In this document: in pieces, positions 39,567 to 50,157 of the stretch
Layout: each line of letters opens with the position of its first letter
How positions within the stretch are numbered: the first letter of the stretch is position 1
From: Morganella psychrotolerans
Lineage (GTDB): Bacteria > Pseudomonadota > Gammaproteobacteria > Enterobacterales > Enterobacteriaceae
Length of the DNA: 64,000 nucleotides
Assembly: GCF_001676055.1 (NCBI RefSeq)
Contig: NZ_LZEX01000044.1
Coordinates: 148,019 to 212,018 of the forward strand
Direction: 5' to 3'
Program-made: the position numbers and the translations under genes
Notes under the pieces: generated by a model
Database searches by the model: none
What the model saw: the letters and a program-made list of their open reading frames with translations, nothing else
What the model was told of the DNA's origin: nothing

Positions 39567-39700
39567 TTAATTTATATTAACGGGTTGCGTTTGTGGGTGA
39601 ATAACGCAAGTGGTATAGTTCAGCGTTACGATTTCTATAAATTTGAATTTTAATGACCGGTTAATAACCGTATGACGTCATCATTGACTGACAGATATCC

Positions 39701-39726
39701 GCACCGTGATCTTACACGGTGTTTTT
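39701..39726 (+). terminator. Terminator-like hairpin in the dxr-ispU gap
   Basis: GCACCGTG-ATCTTA-CACGGTG is followed by TTTTTGTG. It lies between dxr and the ispU start. A hairpin with a T-tract here could end the dxr transcript or attenuate ispU. Confidence 0.6.
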
Positions 39727-39772
39727 GTGTCAGACGCCATGCATTAGCCGATATCTCAAAGGATTAACTTGC

Positions 39773-40546
39773 GTGACAGTATCCAGTGAAAATGCCTCAG
39801 ATAAGCCGGGACCACAGCATGTCGCCATTATTATGGACGGCAATGGCCGCTGGGCAAAAAAACGCGGAAAATTGCGTATTTCAGGTCACCGCGCCGGGAT
39901 CAAATCAGTCCGCAGCTCTGTCAGTTTTGCAATCAAAAATCAGATAAAATCGCTGACACTTTATGCTTTCAGCAGTGAAAACTGGAACCGTCCCGAACAG
40001 GAAGTCCATTCACTGATGGAATTGTTTGTCTTTGCACTGGATAATGAAGTCAAAAGTCTGCATAAACACAATGTCAGACTGTCCGTTATTGGTGATGTCA
40101 GCCGCTTCAGCCCGCGATTGCAGGAACGGATCCGCCGCGGTCAGGTTCTGACTGCCGGTAATACCGGATTGCAGCTTAATATTGCCGCCAACTATGGCGG
40201 ACGCTGGGATATTACCAACAGTATGAAGCAGGTTATCGCAGAAGTTCAGCGCGGTGAACTGGCTCTTGACGATGTCAGTGAACTGGACATCAACCGTTAT
40301 ATTTCTCTCCATGAACAGCCTGCTATCGATTTGGTTATCCGGACCGGTGGCGAGCATCGTATCAGTAACTTCCTGCTTTGGCAGGTGGCGTACGCGGAGT
40401 TTTATTTTACTGAGGTTCTGTGGCCGGATTTTAACGAAACAGCGTTTGGTAATGCTGTGACGGCCTTTACTCAGCGTGAGCGTCGCTTCGGCGGAACCAC
40501 GCCGGACGAACATTCTGAGCAAACACCGGGAGGATACGTTGCTTAA
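39773..40546 (+). CDS. ispU: Undecaprenyl diphosphate synthase
   Basis: A 257-residue cis-prenyltransferase (E. coli 253, also called UppS) that makes the C55 carrier for cell-wall and O-antigen synthesis. The catalytic motif HVAIIMDGNGRWAKKRG, then YAFSSENWNRP and RTGGEHRISNFLLWQ are all present. I chose GTG 39773 with AAAGGA nine bases upstream; the frame opens at 39719, but that would run through the hairpin at 39701-39726. It overlaps cdsA by 8 bases. Confidence 0.94.
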   Translation: MTVSSENASDKPGPQHVAIIMDGNGRWAKKRGKLRISGHRAGIKSVRSSVSFAIKNQIKSLTLYAFSSENWNRPEQEVHSLMELFVFALDNEVKSLHKHNVRLSVIGDVSRFSPRLQERIRRGQVLTAGNTGLQLNIAANYGGRWDITNSMKQVIAEVQRGELALDDVSELDINRYISLHEQPAIDLVIRTGGEHRISNFLLWQVAYAEFYFTEVLWPDFNETAFGNAVTAFTQRERRFGGTTPDEHSEQTPGGYVA

Positions 40547-41396
40547 ATACCGTCTTATTACTGCCATTATTTTAATTCCGCTGGTCATTCTGGCGCTGTT
40601 TATGTTACCTCCGGCAGCCTTTGGTTTTGTCGTGATTGCCGTGTGTGGTCTGGGTGGCTGGGAATGGGCGCAATTCGCCGGTTTATTTGGCGCGGGGCAA
40701 CGGATTGTAACCGGGCTCGTGTTTGCAGCAGGTCTGGCTGCGTGGCAGCTGACACTGGATATGAATTATCTGACTGCGGATGTTGCCGTAACCGGCAGCC
40801 TGTGGGTAGCACTGGTCTGGTGGATTTGTGCTGTGCTGTTAGTGGTCACTTTCCCGAAATCCGCAGCATTGTGGAAAAATTCGGTGGTTATCCGTCTGCT
40901 CTTCGGTGTCGTGACAATCGTGCCGTTTTACAGCGGAATGATGGTATTGCGCACGCAGGGTTATGCAGGTGGTGATATCTATCAGGGCTCCTGGTGGCTG
41001 TTGTATGTCATGTTACTGGTCTGGGCGGCGGATTCCGGTGCGTATGCATTCGGACGCCTTATGGGTAAACACAAAATGGCGCCCCGTGTTTCTCCGGGTA
41101 AAACCCTGGAAGGTCTTGCGGGCGGGTTGATTACCGCCGGGCTGGTCTCCTGGTTATTCAGCCACTATTCGCCGTTACACAATTTACCGGAGCATCTGAT
41201 TCCGGTCTCTGTCATTGTGGTTCTGATCTCTGTATTCGGCGACCTGACCGAGAGCATGTTTAAGCGCCAGTCCGGCGTGAAAGACAGCAGTCAGCTTATT
41301 CCCGGACACGGCGGTGTAATGGATCGTATTGACAGCCTGACGGCAGCAGTACCGGTATTTGCCGGTCTGATTTTGTTAGTATTCTCCGGCTTTTAA
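40539..41396 (+). CDS. cdsA: Phosphatidate cytidylyltransferase (CDP-diglyceride synthase)
   Basis: A 285-residue multi-pass inner-membrane enzyme, the same length as in E. coli, that makes CDP-diacylglycerol from phosphatidate and CTP. The signature region VSPGKTLEGLAGG, GDLTESMFKRQSGVKDSS and IPGHGGVMDRIDS is present. I chose TTG 40539, five bases after GGAGG, giving (M)LKYRLITAIILIP; the frame extends upstream to 40476 but those codons lie inside ispU. Confidence 0.94.
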   Translation: MLKYRLITAIILIPLVILALFMLPPAAFGFVVIAVCGLGGWEWAQFAGLFGAGQRIVTGLVFAAGLAAWQLTLDMNYLTADVAVTGSLWVALVWWICAVLLVVTFPKSAALWKNSVVIRLLFGVVTIVPFYSGMMVLRTQGYAGGDIYQGSWWLLYVMLLVWAADSGAYAFGRLMGKHKMAPRVSPGKTLEGLAGGLITAGLVSWLFSHYSPLHNLPEHLIPVSVIVVLISVFGDLTESMFKRQSGVKDSSQLIPGHGGVMDRIDSLTAAVPVFAGLILLVFSGF

Positions 41397-41423
41397 TAAC
41401 AGGCCGGTGCAGACAAAAGGCGC

Positions 41424-42779
41424 ATGATGACTTTTATTTGGAACTTAGCGGCATTCATTGTTGCGCTGGGGATCTTAGTTACCGTACATGAATTCGGGCA
41501 CTTTTGGGTGGCCCGGCGCTGCGGCATTTTTGTCGAGCGGTTTTCTGTCGGTTTCGGCAAAGCACTCTGGCGGCGGACAGACAAACACGGCACTGAGTTT
41601 GTTCTCGCATTAATTCCGCTGGGTGGCTATGTCAAAATGCTGGATGAACGTGTGGCGCCGGTTGCACCGGAACTGCGCCATCTGGCATTTAATAATAAAA
41701 CGATCGGGCAACGGGCCGCTGTTGTCAGTGCGGGACCGATTGCCAATTTCCTGTTAGCCATTGTGGCTTACTGGATTGTATTCATGATTGGTGTTCCGGC
41801 TGTTCGCCCGGTTGTGGCAGATATCCGGCCCGGTTCGGTTGCAGAACAGGCAAATATTTTACCGGGAATGGAACTAAATTCCGTTGACGGTATCGAAACG
41901 CCTGACTGGAATAGTGTGCGTATGGCGATGGTCAGTAAAATCGGTGATGATTTCACTGTTTTGAATGTGACCCCTGAGCCGGGTTCTGCTCCGGCGGAGA
42001 AACGCCTTGATCTCACCCGCTGGAAATTTGATCCTGAAAAACAAGACCCTATCCTGGCGCTGGGGATTATGCCGGTATCAGCAAAGGCAGAAAATCTGAT
42101 TAAAGCACTGACGCCCGGAGCACCGGCTGAAAAAGCAGGTTTACAACCGGGGGACAGGATAGTTAAAGTGAGCGGTGAGCCGGTTAGTACGTGGCAGCCG
42201 TTTACATTATTTGTGCGTAATAGCCCCGGTAAAACGCTCGATTTGCTGATTGAGCGTAATGGTGAGCATATTATTGTGCCGCTGACGCCGGATGTAAAAA
42301 GTGGCACAGGCAGTAAACAAATTGGTTTTGCCGGTGTCGAATTAAATGTCATTCCGCTGGACCCGCAATATATTACCGAGCATCAGTACGGGCCGGTAGA
42401 GGCGATTGCGGAGGCAACAGGGAAGACCTGGCAGTTAATGCAACTGACGGTGAAAATGACCGGTAAACTGATTACCGGTGATGTGAAGCTCAATAATTTG
42501 AGCGGCCCGGTATCAATTGCTAAAGGCGCCGGTATTTCCGCCGATTCCGGCTTAGTGTATTATCTGATGTTTCTGGCGCTGATTAGCGTCAACTTAGGGA
42601 TCATTAACCTGTTCCCGCTGCCCGTTTTAGATGGTGGACACCTGTTATTCCTGCTTATCGAGAAGATAAAAGGCGGGCCGGTGTCCGAGCGTGTACAAGA
42701 CTTCAGTTATCGTATTGGTGTAATTGCACTGATATTGTTGATGGGGCTTGCACTTTTTAATGATTTCTCCCGCTTCTGA
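41424..42779 (+). CDS. rseP: RseP, site-2 intramembrane metalloprotease
   Basis: A 451-residue inner-membrane protease (E. coli 450) that cuts RseA after DegS in the sigma-E envelope response. HEFGH is at 22-26 and the third zinc ligand in [14 protein letters not shown] near 400. Two PDZ domains lie between the membrane segments. It lies upstream of bamA, matching its role in outer-membrane quality control. Confidence 0.96.
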   Translation: MMTFIWNLAAFIVALGILVTVHEFGHFWVARRCGIFVERFSVGFGKALWRRTDKHGTEFVLALIPLGGYVKMLDERVAPVAPELRHLAFNNKTIGQRAAVVSAGPIANFLLAIVAYWIVFMIGVPAVRPVVADIRPGSVAEQANILPGMELNSVDGIETPDWNSVRMAMVSKIGDDFTVLNVTPEPGSAPAEKRLDLTRWKFDPEKQDPILALGIMPVSAKAENLIKALTPGAPAEKAGLQPGDRIVKVSGEPVSTWQPFTLFVRNSPGKTLDLLIERNGEHIIVPLTPDVKSGTGSKQIGFAGVELNVIPLDPQYITEHQYGPVEAIAEATGKTWQLMQLTVKMTGKLITGDVKLNNLSGPVSIAKGAGISADSGLVYYLMFLALISVNLGIINLFPLPVLDGGHLLFLLIEKIKGGPVSERVQDFSYRIGVIALILLMGLALFNDFSRF

Positions 42780-42816
42780 AGAAGCAGGGGACCGGTAAGG
42801 AAAACGCATAACAACG

Positions 42817-45210
42817 ATGGCGATGAAAAAGTTGCTCATAGCGTCGCTGCTGCTTGGCAGCTTCACTGCATACGGTTCAGACGGATTCGTGGTTCAGGAC
42901 ATTCAGTTTGAAGGTCTTCAGCGCGTCGCCGTTGGTGCTGCATTACTGAACATGCCTGTTCGTGTCGGAGACACGGCCGGTGACGAAGATATCGGTCGTA
43001 CCATTCGCGCACTCTTCGCGACAGGTAACTTTGAAGATGTCCGCGTCCTGCGTGATGGTAATGCATTGCTGGTTCAGGTAAAAGAACGTCCGACCATTGC
43101 AAATATTACTTTCTCGGGCAATAAATCCGTGAAGGATGACATGCTCAAACAGAATCTGGAAGCCTCCAACATCCGTGTTGGTGAAGCGCTTGACCGGACG
43201 ATGTTGGCAAATATTGAAAAGGGACTGGAAGATTTCTATCACAGTGTCGGTAAATACAATGCGACAGTTAAAGCGGTTGTAACACCGCTTCCGCGTAACC
43301 GTATTGATGTTAAATTTGTTTTTGCTGAAGGGGTTTCTGCCACTATTCAGCAAATCAATATCGTGGGTAACGACACGTTTACTACCGCAGAACTGGTGAA
43401 CCGTTTCCAGCTGCGTGATGATGTACCGTGGTGGAACCTGGCGGCTGACCAGAAATACCAGAAACAAAAACTGGCTGGTGACCTTGAAACGTTACGCAGC
43501 TTTTATCTGGATCGCGGTTACGCCAAATTTAATATTGATTCGACTCAGGTCAGTCTGACACCGGACAAAAAAGGCATTTATATCACGGTTAACGTGACCG
43601 AAGGCGAGCAGTATCAGATTGCCGGCGTTCAGGTTGCCGGTGAAACAGCCGGACACTCTGCTGAAATCACTGAACTGACCATGATTGAGCCTGGCTCACT
43701 CTATAATGGTACGCAAGTTACCAAGATGGAGAATGATGTCAAAAATATGCTTGGCCGTTATGGCTATGCTTATCCGCGCGTCATGACTCAGCCGGAAATC
43801 AATGAAGCAGATAAAACCGTTACACTGCATGTCAATGTGGATGCCGGTAACCGTTTCTATGTCCGCCAGATCCGTTTTGCCGGTAATGACGTGAGTAAAG
43901 ACTCCGTTCTGCGCCGTGAAATGCGTCAGATGGAAGGTGCATGGTTAGGTAATGACCTGGTGGAATCCGGGAAAGAGCGCCTGAACCGTACCGGTTTCTT
44001 TGAAACGGTCGAAGTGGAAACTCAGCGTGTGCCGGGCGTACCGGATCAGGTCGATGTTGTCTATAAAGTCAAAGAGCGTAACACTGGTTCCCTGAACTTT
44101 GGTGTGGGCTTCGGGACAGAGAGCGGCGTCAGCTTCCAGGTCGGTGTGACCCAGGATAACTGGTTAGGTACAGGTTATCAGGTTGCGGCTAACGCCAGCA
44201 AAAATGACTATTCCACTTATGCGGAACTGTCAATGACAGACCCGTACTTCACGGTGGATGGTGTTAGCCTGGGTGGTCGTATTTTCTATAACGACTTCCG
44301 TGCTGATGACGCAGACCTGTCCGGCTATACCAATAAAACCTATGGTGTGGACGGAACACTCGGCTTCCCGATTAATGAAAATAACTCATTCCGTTTAGGT
44401 CTGGGCTACGTACATAATACCCTGTCCCGTATGGAGCCACAGGTTGCTATGTGGCGCTACCTGGAATCAATGGGTGAGACTCCGGGCTTTGAAGATCGCG
44501 AAGAATTCCGTGCGGATGACTTCACCTTTACCACTGCATGGGTGTACAACAACCTTGACCGCGGGTTCTTCCCGACCTCAGGGGTGAAATCCACCGTCAG
44601 TGCGAAAGTGACTGTTCCGGGCTCTGATAACGAATACTACAAGCTGATCGCTGATACTACCGGTTATTATCCGATTGATGATAATAACAGCTGGGTTGTG
44701 ATGGGTCGTGGTCGTTTAGGCTTTGGTGACGGGCTCGGCGGCAAAGAACTGCCGTTCTATGAGAACTTCTATGCAGGCGGCTCCGGTACTGTCCGTGGTT
44801 TCCGTTCCAATACTATTGGTCCGAAAGCGGTTTATCTGGATAGCACCGGCAAACCAAAATCAGATAGTCCGTCACGTGATGCAATCGGCGGTAACGCAAT
44901 GGCCGTGGCCAGCCTTGAGCTGATTACGCCAACGCCGTTTATCGACGAGAAATATACAAACTCTGTCCGGACCTCTCTGTTTGTGGATGCCGGTACAGTG
45001 TGGGATACCAACTGGGATAATACGGCAGAAATGCAAAATCTCGGTATTCCTGATTACAGTAAAGCAGGAAATATTCGTGTCTCCTCCGGTGTCGCGCTTC
45101 AGTGGATTTCTCCGCTCGGGCCGTTGGTCTTCTCTTATGCGAGACCAATCAAAGACTACTCAGGTGACCGGACCGAACAGTTCCAGTTTAATATCGGTAA
45201 GACCTGGTAA
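42817..45210 (+). CDS. bamA: BamA, outer-membrane protein assembly factor
   Basis: A 797-residue Omp85 protein. A signal peptide ([20 protein letters not shown]) precedes five POTRA domains (about 22-420) and a 16-strand barrel. [11 protein letters not shown] is the conserved loop-6 VRGF motif, and the chain ends in FQFNIGKTW with a C-terminal aromatic residue. It inserts beta-barrel proteins with BamBCDE. Its neighbours skp and rseP act on the same proteins. Confidence 0.97.
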   Translation: MAMKKLLIASLLLGSFTAYGSDGFVVQDIQFEGLQRVAVGAALLNMPVRVGDTAGDEDIGRTIRALFATGNFEDVRVLRDGNALLVQVKERPTIANITFSGNKSVKDDMLKQNLEASNIRVGEALDRTMLANIEKGLEDFYHSVGKYNATVKAVVTPLPRNRIDVKFVFAEGVSATIQQINIVGNDTFTTAELVNRFQLRDDVPWWNLAADQKYQKQKLAGDLETLRSFYLDRGYAKFNIDSTQVSLTPDKKGIYITVNVTEGEQYQIAGVQVAGETAGHSAEITELTMIEPGSLYNGTQVTKMENDVKNMLGRYGYAYPRVMTQPEINEADKTVTLHVNVDAGNRFYVRQIRFAGNDVSKDSVLRREMRQMEGAWLGNDLVESGKERLNRTGFFETVEVETQRVPGVPDQVDVVYKVKERNTGSLNFGVGFGTESGVSFQVGVTQDNWLGTGYQVAANASKNDYSTYAELSMTDPYFTVDGVSLGGRIFYNDFRADDADLSGYTNKTYGVDGTLGFPINENNSFRLGLGYVHNTLSRMEPQVAMWRYLESMGETPGFEDREEFRADDFTFTTAWVYNNLDRGFFPTSGVKSTVSAKVTVPGSDNEYYKLIADTTGYYPIDDNNSWVVMGRGRLGFGDGLGGKELPFYENFYAGGSGTVRGFRSNTIGPKAVYLDSTGKPKSDSPSRDAIGGNAMAVASLELITPTPFIDEKYTNSVRTSLFVDAGTVWDTNWDNTAEMQNLGIPDYSKAGNIRVSSGVALQWISPLGPLVFSYARPIKDYSGDRTEQFQFNIGKTW

Positions 45211-45214
45211 TTAC

Positions 45215-45275
45215 ATTACCCTGGTCATTCGGGATGCAGGCAACGAACCTGCATTTCGAATGAGTAAGGGGATAT
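45215..45275. repeat. Short ERIC-type repeat between bamA and skp
   Basis: ATTACCCTGGTCATTCGGGA on the left, then GCAGGCAACGAACCTGCATT and CGAATGAGTAAGGGGATAT on the right. It is a core-less ERIC copy in the bamA-skp mRNA spacer, 4 bases after the bamA stop, and could fold into a hairpin there. Confidence 0.7.
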
Positions 45276-45377
45276 ATGTAATTACCATGCGTAATAGCCA
45301 GTACGCTCAGTGTGCAAAGAGAATCTTTACCATTGGGTTTAATATCCAACCAATGAATGGGTTTAAGGGGTTTTATT

Positions 45378-45878
45378 GTGAAAAAGTTATTAACTGCTGC
45401 CAGCGTGGGAATGGTGTTAGCGATGTCTGCCGGTGCTGCTCAGGCTGCTGATAAAATCGCGGTTGTGAATATCGGTGAAGTTGTTCAGAAGATGCCGGGC
45501 CGTGAAGCGGCAGCTAAACAGCTGGAAAGTGAATTCAAAAGCCGTGGTACTGATCTGCAGAGCTTAGAAAAAGATCTGCAAACCCGTGCTCAGAAACTGC
45601 AGAAAGACGGCGCAACCATGAAAGACAGTGAGCGTCAGAAACTGGCTGGTGAATTCGACGCCAAACGTGCTGATTTCGCTAAAAAAGCCCAGACATTTGA
45701 CCAGGATTTCCAGAAGCGTCAGATGGAAGAGCGCGGCAAAGTCATGAAACGTGTTGAAGATGCAGTGAAATCTGTTGCAGCCAAAGGCGGATATGACGTT
45801 GTTATCGATGCAAATGCAGTAGCGTATTCTGTATCCGGTATCGATATCACTGCTGATGTTCTGAAACAGGTTAAATAA
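45378..45878 (+). CDS. skp: Skp, periplasmic chaperone
   Basis: A 166-residue protein (E. coli 161) with a signal peptide (KKLLTAASVGMVLAMSAGAAQA), a long charged coiled-coil middle (tentacles) and the C-terminus VVIDANAVAYSVSGIDITADVLKQVK. It holds unfolded outer-membrane proteins for BamA. I chose GTG 45378, seven bases after AAGGGG; the frame opens at 45357, but that would extend the signal peptide. lpxD follows after 3 bases. Confidence 0.95.
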   Translation: MKKLLTAASVGMVLAMSAGAAQAADKIAVVNIGEVVQKMPGREAAAKQLESEFKSRGTDLQSLEKDLQTRAQKLQKDGATMKDSERQKLAGEFDAKRADFAKKAQTFDQDFQKRQMEERGKVMKRVEDAVKSVAAKGGYDVVIDANAVAYSVSGIDITADVLKQVK

Positions 45879-45881
45879 TTA

Positions 45882-46910
45882 ATGTCTTCCATTCGATTAG
45901 CTGACCTCGCTCAGCAGTTGAATGCAACGTTACACGGTGATGGCGATATTGCCATCACCGGTATCGCACCCATGCATTCAGCAAACAGCGGGCAAATTAC
46001 TTTCCTGTCTGATGCCCGTTACCGTGAAAAACTGACCGATTGTCAGGCCGGCGCGGTAGTATTGCGTGAAGGCGATTTACCGTTTTGTCAGGTCGCGGCA
46101 CTGGTTGTCAAAGACCCGTACCTGGCGTATGCATACATGGCTCAGATTATGGACACCACGCCGGCTCCGGCTGTGAATATCCATCCTTCTGCGGTGATTG
46201 ACCCGTCAGCATCCCTCGGAAACAATGTTTGCGTCGGTGCAAATGCAGTGATTGAGTCCGGCGTTGTGCTGGGTGACGATGTTATTATCGGTGCCGGTTC
46301 ATTTGTCGGCAAAAATACACAAATCGGTGCCAAAACCCGTATCTGGGCGAATGTCACTGTTTACCATGAGATTGTGATTGGCGAAGCCTGTCTTGTTCAT
46401 TCAAATACCGTTATTGGTGCAGACGGATTTGGCTATGCAAATGATCGCGGTCAGTGGGTTAAAATTCCTCAGCTGGGTTCCGTTATTATCGGTGACCGGG
46501 TTGAAATCGGCTCCTGTACCACGATTGATCGGGGTGCATTAGAAAATACAGTGATCGGTAATGGTGTTATCATTGATAACCAGTGCCAGATTGCGCATAA
46601 CGTTATAATCGGTGACAACACGGCGGTTGCCGGTGGTGTGATTATGGCGGGGAGTCTGAAAATCGGTCGTAACTGTATGATTGGCGGGGCAAGCGTCATT
46701 AATGGTCATATGGAAATCTGCGATCGCGTCGTTGTGACAGGCATGGGAATGGTCATGCGTCCTATCACTGAGCCGGGTGTGTACTCCTCCGGTATTCCGT
46801 TACAGCCAAATAAAACCTGGCGTAAAACTGCTGCGTTGGTAATGAATATCAACGAAATCAACAAGCGCCTCAAGGCGGTTGAACGGCAGATGGATAACGA
46901 CGAAAAGTAA
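45882..46910 (+). CDS. lpxD: LpxD, UDP-3-O-acylglucosamine N-acyltransferase
   Basis: A 342-residue enzyme (E. coli 341) adding the second hydroxyacyl chain to UDP-glucosamine in lipid A synthesis. An N-terminal uridine-binding domain (about 1-100) leads to a left-handed beta-helix of hexapeptide repeats, with catalytic His in [13 protein letters not shown]. It starts 3 bases after skp. An ERIC element separates it from fabZ. Confidence 0.97.
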   Translation: MSSIRLADLAQQLNATLHGDGDIAITGIAPMHSANSGQITFLSDARYREKLTDCQAGAVVLREGDLPFCQVAALVVKDPYLAYAYMAQIMDTTPAPAVNIHPSAVIDPSASLGNNVCVGANAVIESGVVLGDDVIIGAGSFVGKNTQIGAKTRIWANVTVYHEIVIGEACLVHSNTVIGADGFGYANDRGQWVKIPQLGSVIIGDRVEIGSCTTIDRGALENTVIGNGVIIDNQCQIAHNVIIGDNTAVAGGVIMAGSLKIGRNCMIGGASVINGHMEICDRVVVTGMGMVMRPITEPGVYSSGIPLQPNKTWRKTAALVMNINEINKRLKAVERQMDNDEK

Positions 46911-46956
46911 CCGCGTATTCAGCGATTTTTGCGGCCTGCTGACCATATTACGGGTA

Positions 46957-47082
46957 TATACCCAACGTCATTCAAGTTGCAGGAAGGCGGCAAGCTCAGA
47001 CCGCCGGGGAGCATAGGTAAACTATGTGACCCGGCGGGCTGAGTGCTGCCAACGAACCTGCGGTTTGAATGAATAAGGGTAT
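46957..47082. repeat. Full-length ERIC element (126 bp)
   Basis: TATACCCAACGTCATTCAAG starts it and GAATGAATAAGGGTAT ends it. The core GGGGAGCATAGGTAAACTAT then GTGACCCGGCGGGCTGAG is the ERIC central hairpin, and AGTTGCAGGAAGGCGGCAAG matches the ERIC left arm. It lies between lpxD and fabZ, in the sense orientation opposite to the copy at 16240. Confidence 0.88.
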
Positions 47083-47135
47083 GCGGGCCGTGTTATTCAT
47101 AATAAATATGACAAAGAGACAGGAAGAGTATTCTG

Positions 47136-47587
47136 ATGAGTGATAACCATACTCTCAATATTGATGAAATTTTAGAGCTCCTTCCGCACCGTTACCCATT
47201 TTTATTAGTGGATCGCGTGCTGAATTTTGAAGAAGGTCGTTTTTTACGTGCGGTTAAAAACGTATCGTTTAATGAGCCGTTCTTCCAGGGGCATTTCCCG
47301 GGTAAACCGATTTTTCCGGGCGTCCTGATTCTGGAAGCCATGGCACAGGCCACAGGTATTCTGGCATTCAAAAGCTCGGTAAATTAGAACCCGGCGAGCT
47401 TTATTATTTTGCAGCGATTGATGATTGCCGCTTCAAGCGTCCGGTACTGCCTGGAGATCAAATGATCCTTGAGGTGACTTTCCTGAAAGAACGACGCGGA
47501 GTCGCCCGTTTCACGGGTGTCGCGAAAGTTGACGGAGAAGTTGCCTGCGAAGCCACGATGATGTGCGCACGCCGCCGTGAGGGCTGA
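47136..47587 (+). CDS. fabZ: FabZ, (3R)-hydroxyacyl-ACP dehydratase (frameshifted)
   Basis: FabZ dehydrates hydroxyacyl-ACP in fatty acid synthesis and competes with LpxA for substrate. The first frame carries the active site [23 protein letters not shown] (His and Glu) and runs to AFKS near residue 80, then stops at 47385. The next frame continues [20 protein letters not shown] to CARRREG and a TGA at 47585-47587. One base is missing near 47374; restored, it has 150 residues (E. coli 151). A sequencing error is likely because the gene is essential. Confidence 0.93.
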
Positions 47588-47590
47588 TAA

Positions 47591-48382
47591 ATGATTGATA
47601 AAACCGCCGTGATCCATCCGTCTTCAATTATTGAAGATGGCGCTGTTATTGGTGCCAACGTTCGCATCGGTCCTTTTTGTTGCATCGGGGCAGATGTTGA
47701 AATCGGTGAAGGGACTGACATCAAATCCCACGTTGTTATCAACGGTCACACTAAAATTGGCCGTGATAACCAGATCTTTCAGTTTGCCTCTATTGGTGAA
47801 ATAAACCAGGATCTGAAATACAACGGCGAGCCGACCCGTGTTGAGATTGGTGATCGTAACCGCATCCGTGAAAGTGTTACTATTCACCGGGGTACGGCGC
47901 AGGATACGGGTGTTACCCGCATCGGTAACGATAACCTGCTGATGATCAATGCGCACGTTGCCCACGACTGTGTTGTCGGCAACCACTGTATCATTGCCAA
48001 CAATGGTACGCTGGCGGGACACGTTACACTGGATGATTATGTCATTCTCGGCGGTTTATCAGCGGTTCATCAGTTCTGCCGTATTGGTGCTCATGCGATG
48101 ATCGGTGGCTGTTCAGGTGTGGCGCAGGATGTCCCGCCGTTCCTGATTGCACAGGGAAATCATGTTACTGCGTATGGCCTGAACGCTATAGGTCTGAAAC
48201 GTCGTGGTTTTACCAAAGAAGATATCAGTGCGTTACAGAATGCTTATAAAGTACTGTACCGCAACAATCTGACGCTGGCAGAAGCCAAAGAGCAGTTGGC
48301 TGAACTGGCGAAAGAAAACGTTCACGTTAAAACCTTCGCTGATTTCCTGGATTCCGCAGAACGCGGCATCATCCGTCCGTAA
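47591..48382 (+). CDS. lpxA: LpxA, UDP-N-acetylglucosamine O-acyltransferase
   Basis: A 263-residue enzyme (E. coli 262) catalysing the first step of lipid A synthesis. The left-handed beta-helix fills residues 1-190, with catalytic His in [15 protein letters not shown], and a helical C-terminus. It lies 3 bases after the restored fabZ stop and is followed by lpxB. Confidence 0.97.
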   Translation: MIDKTAVIHPSSIIEDGAVIGANVRIGPFCCIGADVEIGEGTDIKSHVVINGHTKIGRDNQIFQFASIGEINQDLKYNGEPTRVEIGDRNRIRESVTIHRGTAQDTGVTRIGNDNLLMINAHVAHDCVVGNHCIIANNGTLAGHVTLDDYVILGGLSAVHQFCRIGAHAMIGGCSGVAQDVPPFLIAQGNHVTAYGLNAIGLKRRGFTKEDISALQNAYKVLYRNNLTLAEAKEQLAELAKENVHVKTFADFLDSAERGIIRP

Positions 48383-48396
48383 TTTCGGGGGCTGCC

Positions 48397-49551
48397 ATGT
48401 CGGTATCACCTCGTCCGCTCACGATAGGTATAGTCGCCGGAGAAACCTCCGGTGACATTCTTGGCGCAGGCTTAATGCGCGCACTCAGAGAAAAATGTCC
48501 GGATGTCCGTTTTGTCGGCGTTGCCGGCCCGCTGATGCAGGCCGAAGGCTGCGAAACCTGGTATGAAATGGAAGAGCTGGCAGTCATGGGGATTGTGGAA
48601 GTGCTGGGGCGTCTGCCACGGCTGCTTTCTGTCCGCCGTGACCTTACCCGTCGCTTTCGTGAACTCAAACCGGATGTGTTTGTCGGCATTGATGCGCCTG
48701 ATTTCAATATCACGCTGGAAGGCCGCTTAAAATCATCAGGCATTAAAACAATCCATTATGTCAGTCCGTCCGTCTGGGCGTGGCGGCAGAAACGGGTCTT
48801 TAAAATCGGCAAATCAACCAACCTTGTGCTGGCGTTTCTGCCGTTTGAAAAAGCGTTTTATGATAAATACAATGTGCCGTGCCGTTTTATCGGTCACACC
48901 ATGGCGGACTCTCTGCCGCTGCAACCTGATAAAACCGCTGCCCGTGATGCGCTGGGACTCTCTCTCACCGCGCCTTGTCTCGCTATGTTGCCGGGAAGCC
49001 GTCACGCTGAAGTCTCTATGCTCAGCGGTGATTTTCTGAAAACAGCACGACAGCTGCGTGAGACACTGCCGGACTTACAGATTGTGGTTCCGTTAGTCAA
49101 TGCAAAGCGCCGCGCAGAGTTTGAAGCGATAAAGCAGGAAATTGCACCTGATCTTACGGTTCATCTGCTGGATGGTCGTGCCCGCGATGCCATGATCGCA
49201 TCCGATGCCGCTTTGCTTGCATCCGGCACGGCTGCGCTGGAATGCATGCTGGCAAAATGTCCGATGGTCGTGGGCTATCGCATGAAACCCTTCACTTTCT
49301 GGCTGGCAAAGCGTCTGGTAAAAACCCCCTATGTATCACTGCCGAACCTGTTAGCCGGTCGGGAAATTGTGCCGGAGCTGTTACAGGACGAGTGCCGCAG
49401 TGAGCTGCTGGCTGCTGCTCTTCTGCCTTTGTTGCAGGGTGGTGAAGCGGTAGAAGGGCTTAGAGAGACATTCCTGGAATTACATCAGAAAATCCGTCTG
49501 GATGCAGACAATCAGGCTGCACAGGCCGTATTAGATATAGCGAGTCAATAA
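48397..49551 (+). CDS. lpxB: LpxB, lipid A disaccharide synthase
   Basis: A 384-residue GT19 glycosyltransferase (E. coli 382) that joins UDP-diacyl-glucosamine to lipid X. The N-terminus [17 protein letters not shown], then [16 protein letters not shown] and [22 protein letters not shown], are family motifs. Its stop overlaps the rnhB start by one base (TAATG). Confidence 0.97.
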   Translation: MSVSPRPLTIGIVAGETSGDILGAGLMRALREKCPDVRFVGVAGPLMQAEGCETWYEMEELAVMGIVEVLGRLPRLLSVRRDLTRRFRELKPDVFVGIDAPDFNITLEGRLKSSGIKTIHYVSPSVWAWRQKRVFKIGKSTNLVLAFLPFEKAFYDKYNVPCRFIGHTMADSLPLQPDKTAARDALGLSLTAPCLAMLPGSRHAEVSMLSGDFLKTARQLRETLPDLQIVVPLVNAKRRAEFEAIKQEIAPDLTVHLLDGRARDAMIASDAALLASGTAALECMLAKCPMVVGYRMKPFTFWLAKRLVKTPYVSLPNLLAGREIVPELLQDECRSELLAAALLPLLQGGEAVEGLRETFLELHQKIRLDADNQAAQAVLDIASQ

Positions 49552-50143
49552 TGGATTTTATTTATCCGAAAGCCACATTCATTGCGGGTGTGGATGAAGT
49601 CGGACGCGGGCCGTTAGTCGGCGCCGTGGTTACCGCTGCCGTGATCCTGGATCCGGCAAATCCGATTGACGGATTAATGGACTCCAAAAAGCTCAGTGAA
49701 AAAAACGTGAGCGCTTGTTTATTGAGATTCAGGAAAAAGCGCTGTACTGGAGCCTGGGTCGCGCAGAAGCGGCAGAAATTGATCAGATAAATATTTTGCA
49801 GGCGACATTTGTTGCCATGCAGCGCGCGGTTGCCGGGCTGGCTATCCGCCCGGGATTTGTGCTGGTCGATGGTAATAAAGCCCCGGACTTTGGTGTTCCG
49901 GCACTGGCGGTAATTAAAGGTGACGGACTGGTACCGGAGATCAGTGCAGCATCAATACTGGCAAAAGTGACGCGTGACCGCGAAATGGCAGAGCTGGACA
50001 AACTGTATCCGCAGTATGGTTTTGCAAAACACAAGGGATACCCGACTGCGCTGCATTTTGCCATGCTGGAAAAATATGGCGCAACAGAGCATCACCGCAC
50101 CAGTTTTGCGCCGGTTCGCCGTGTGCTGACCGGGGTTAAGTAA
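49551..50143 (+). CDS. rnhB: Ribonuclease HII (frameshifted)
   Basis: RNase HII nicks DNA at embedded ribonucleotides. The first frame starts [22 protein letters not shown] (catalytic Asp-Glu) and reaches MDSKKLSEK; after seven A at 49699-49705 it derails. With eight A it reads [20 protein letters not shown] and continues in the next frame to the stop at 50143, giving 197 residues (E. coli 198). Homopolymer error is the simplest explanation. Confidence 0.93.
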
Positions 50144-50157
50144 GTGAGGATGGTGTA

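Noticed and set aside
41768..42352. 194-codon open frame antisense to rseP
   Set aside because: It is a mirror of codon bias in the rseP PDZ region, with low-complexity Ser/Pro/Thr composition.
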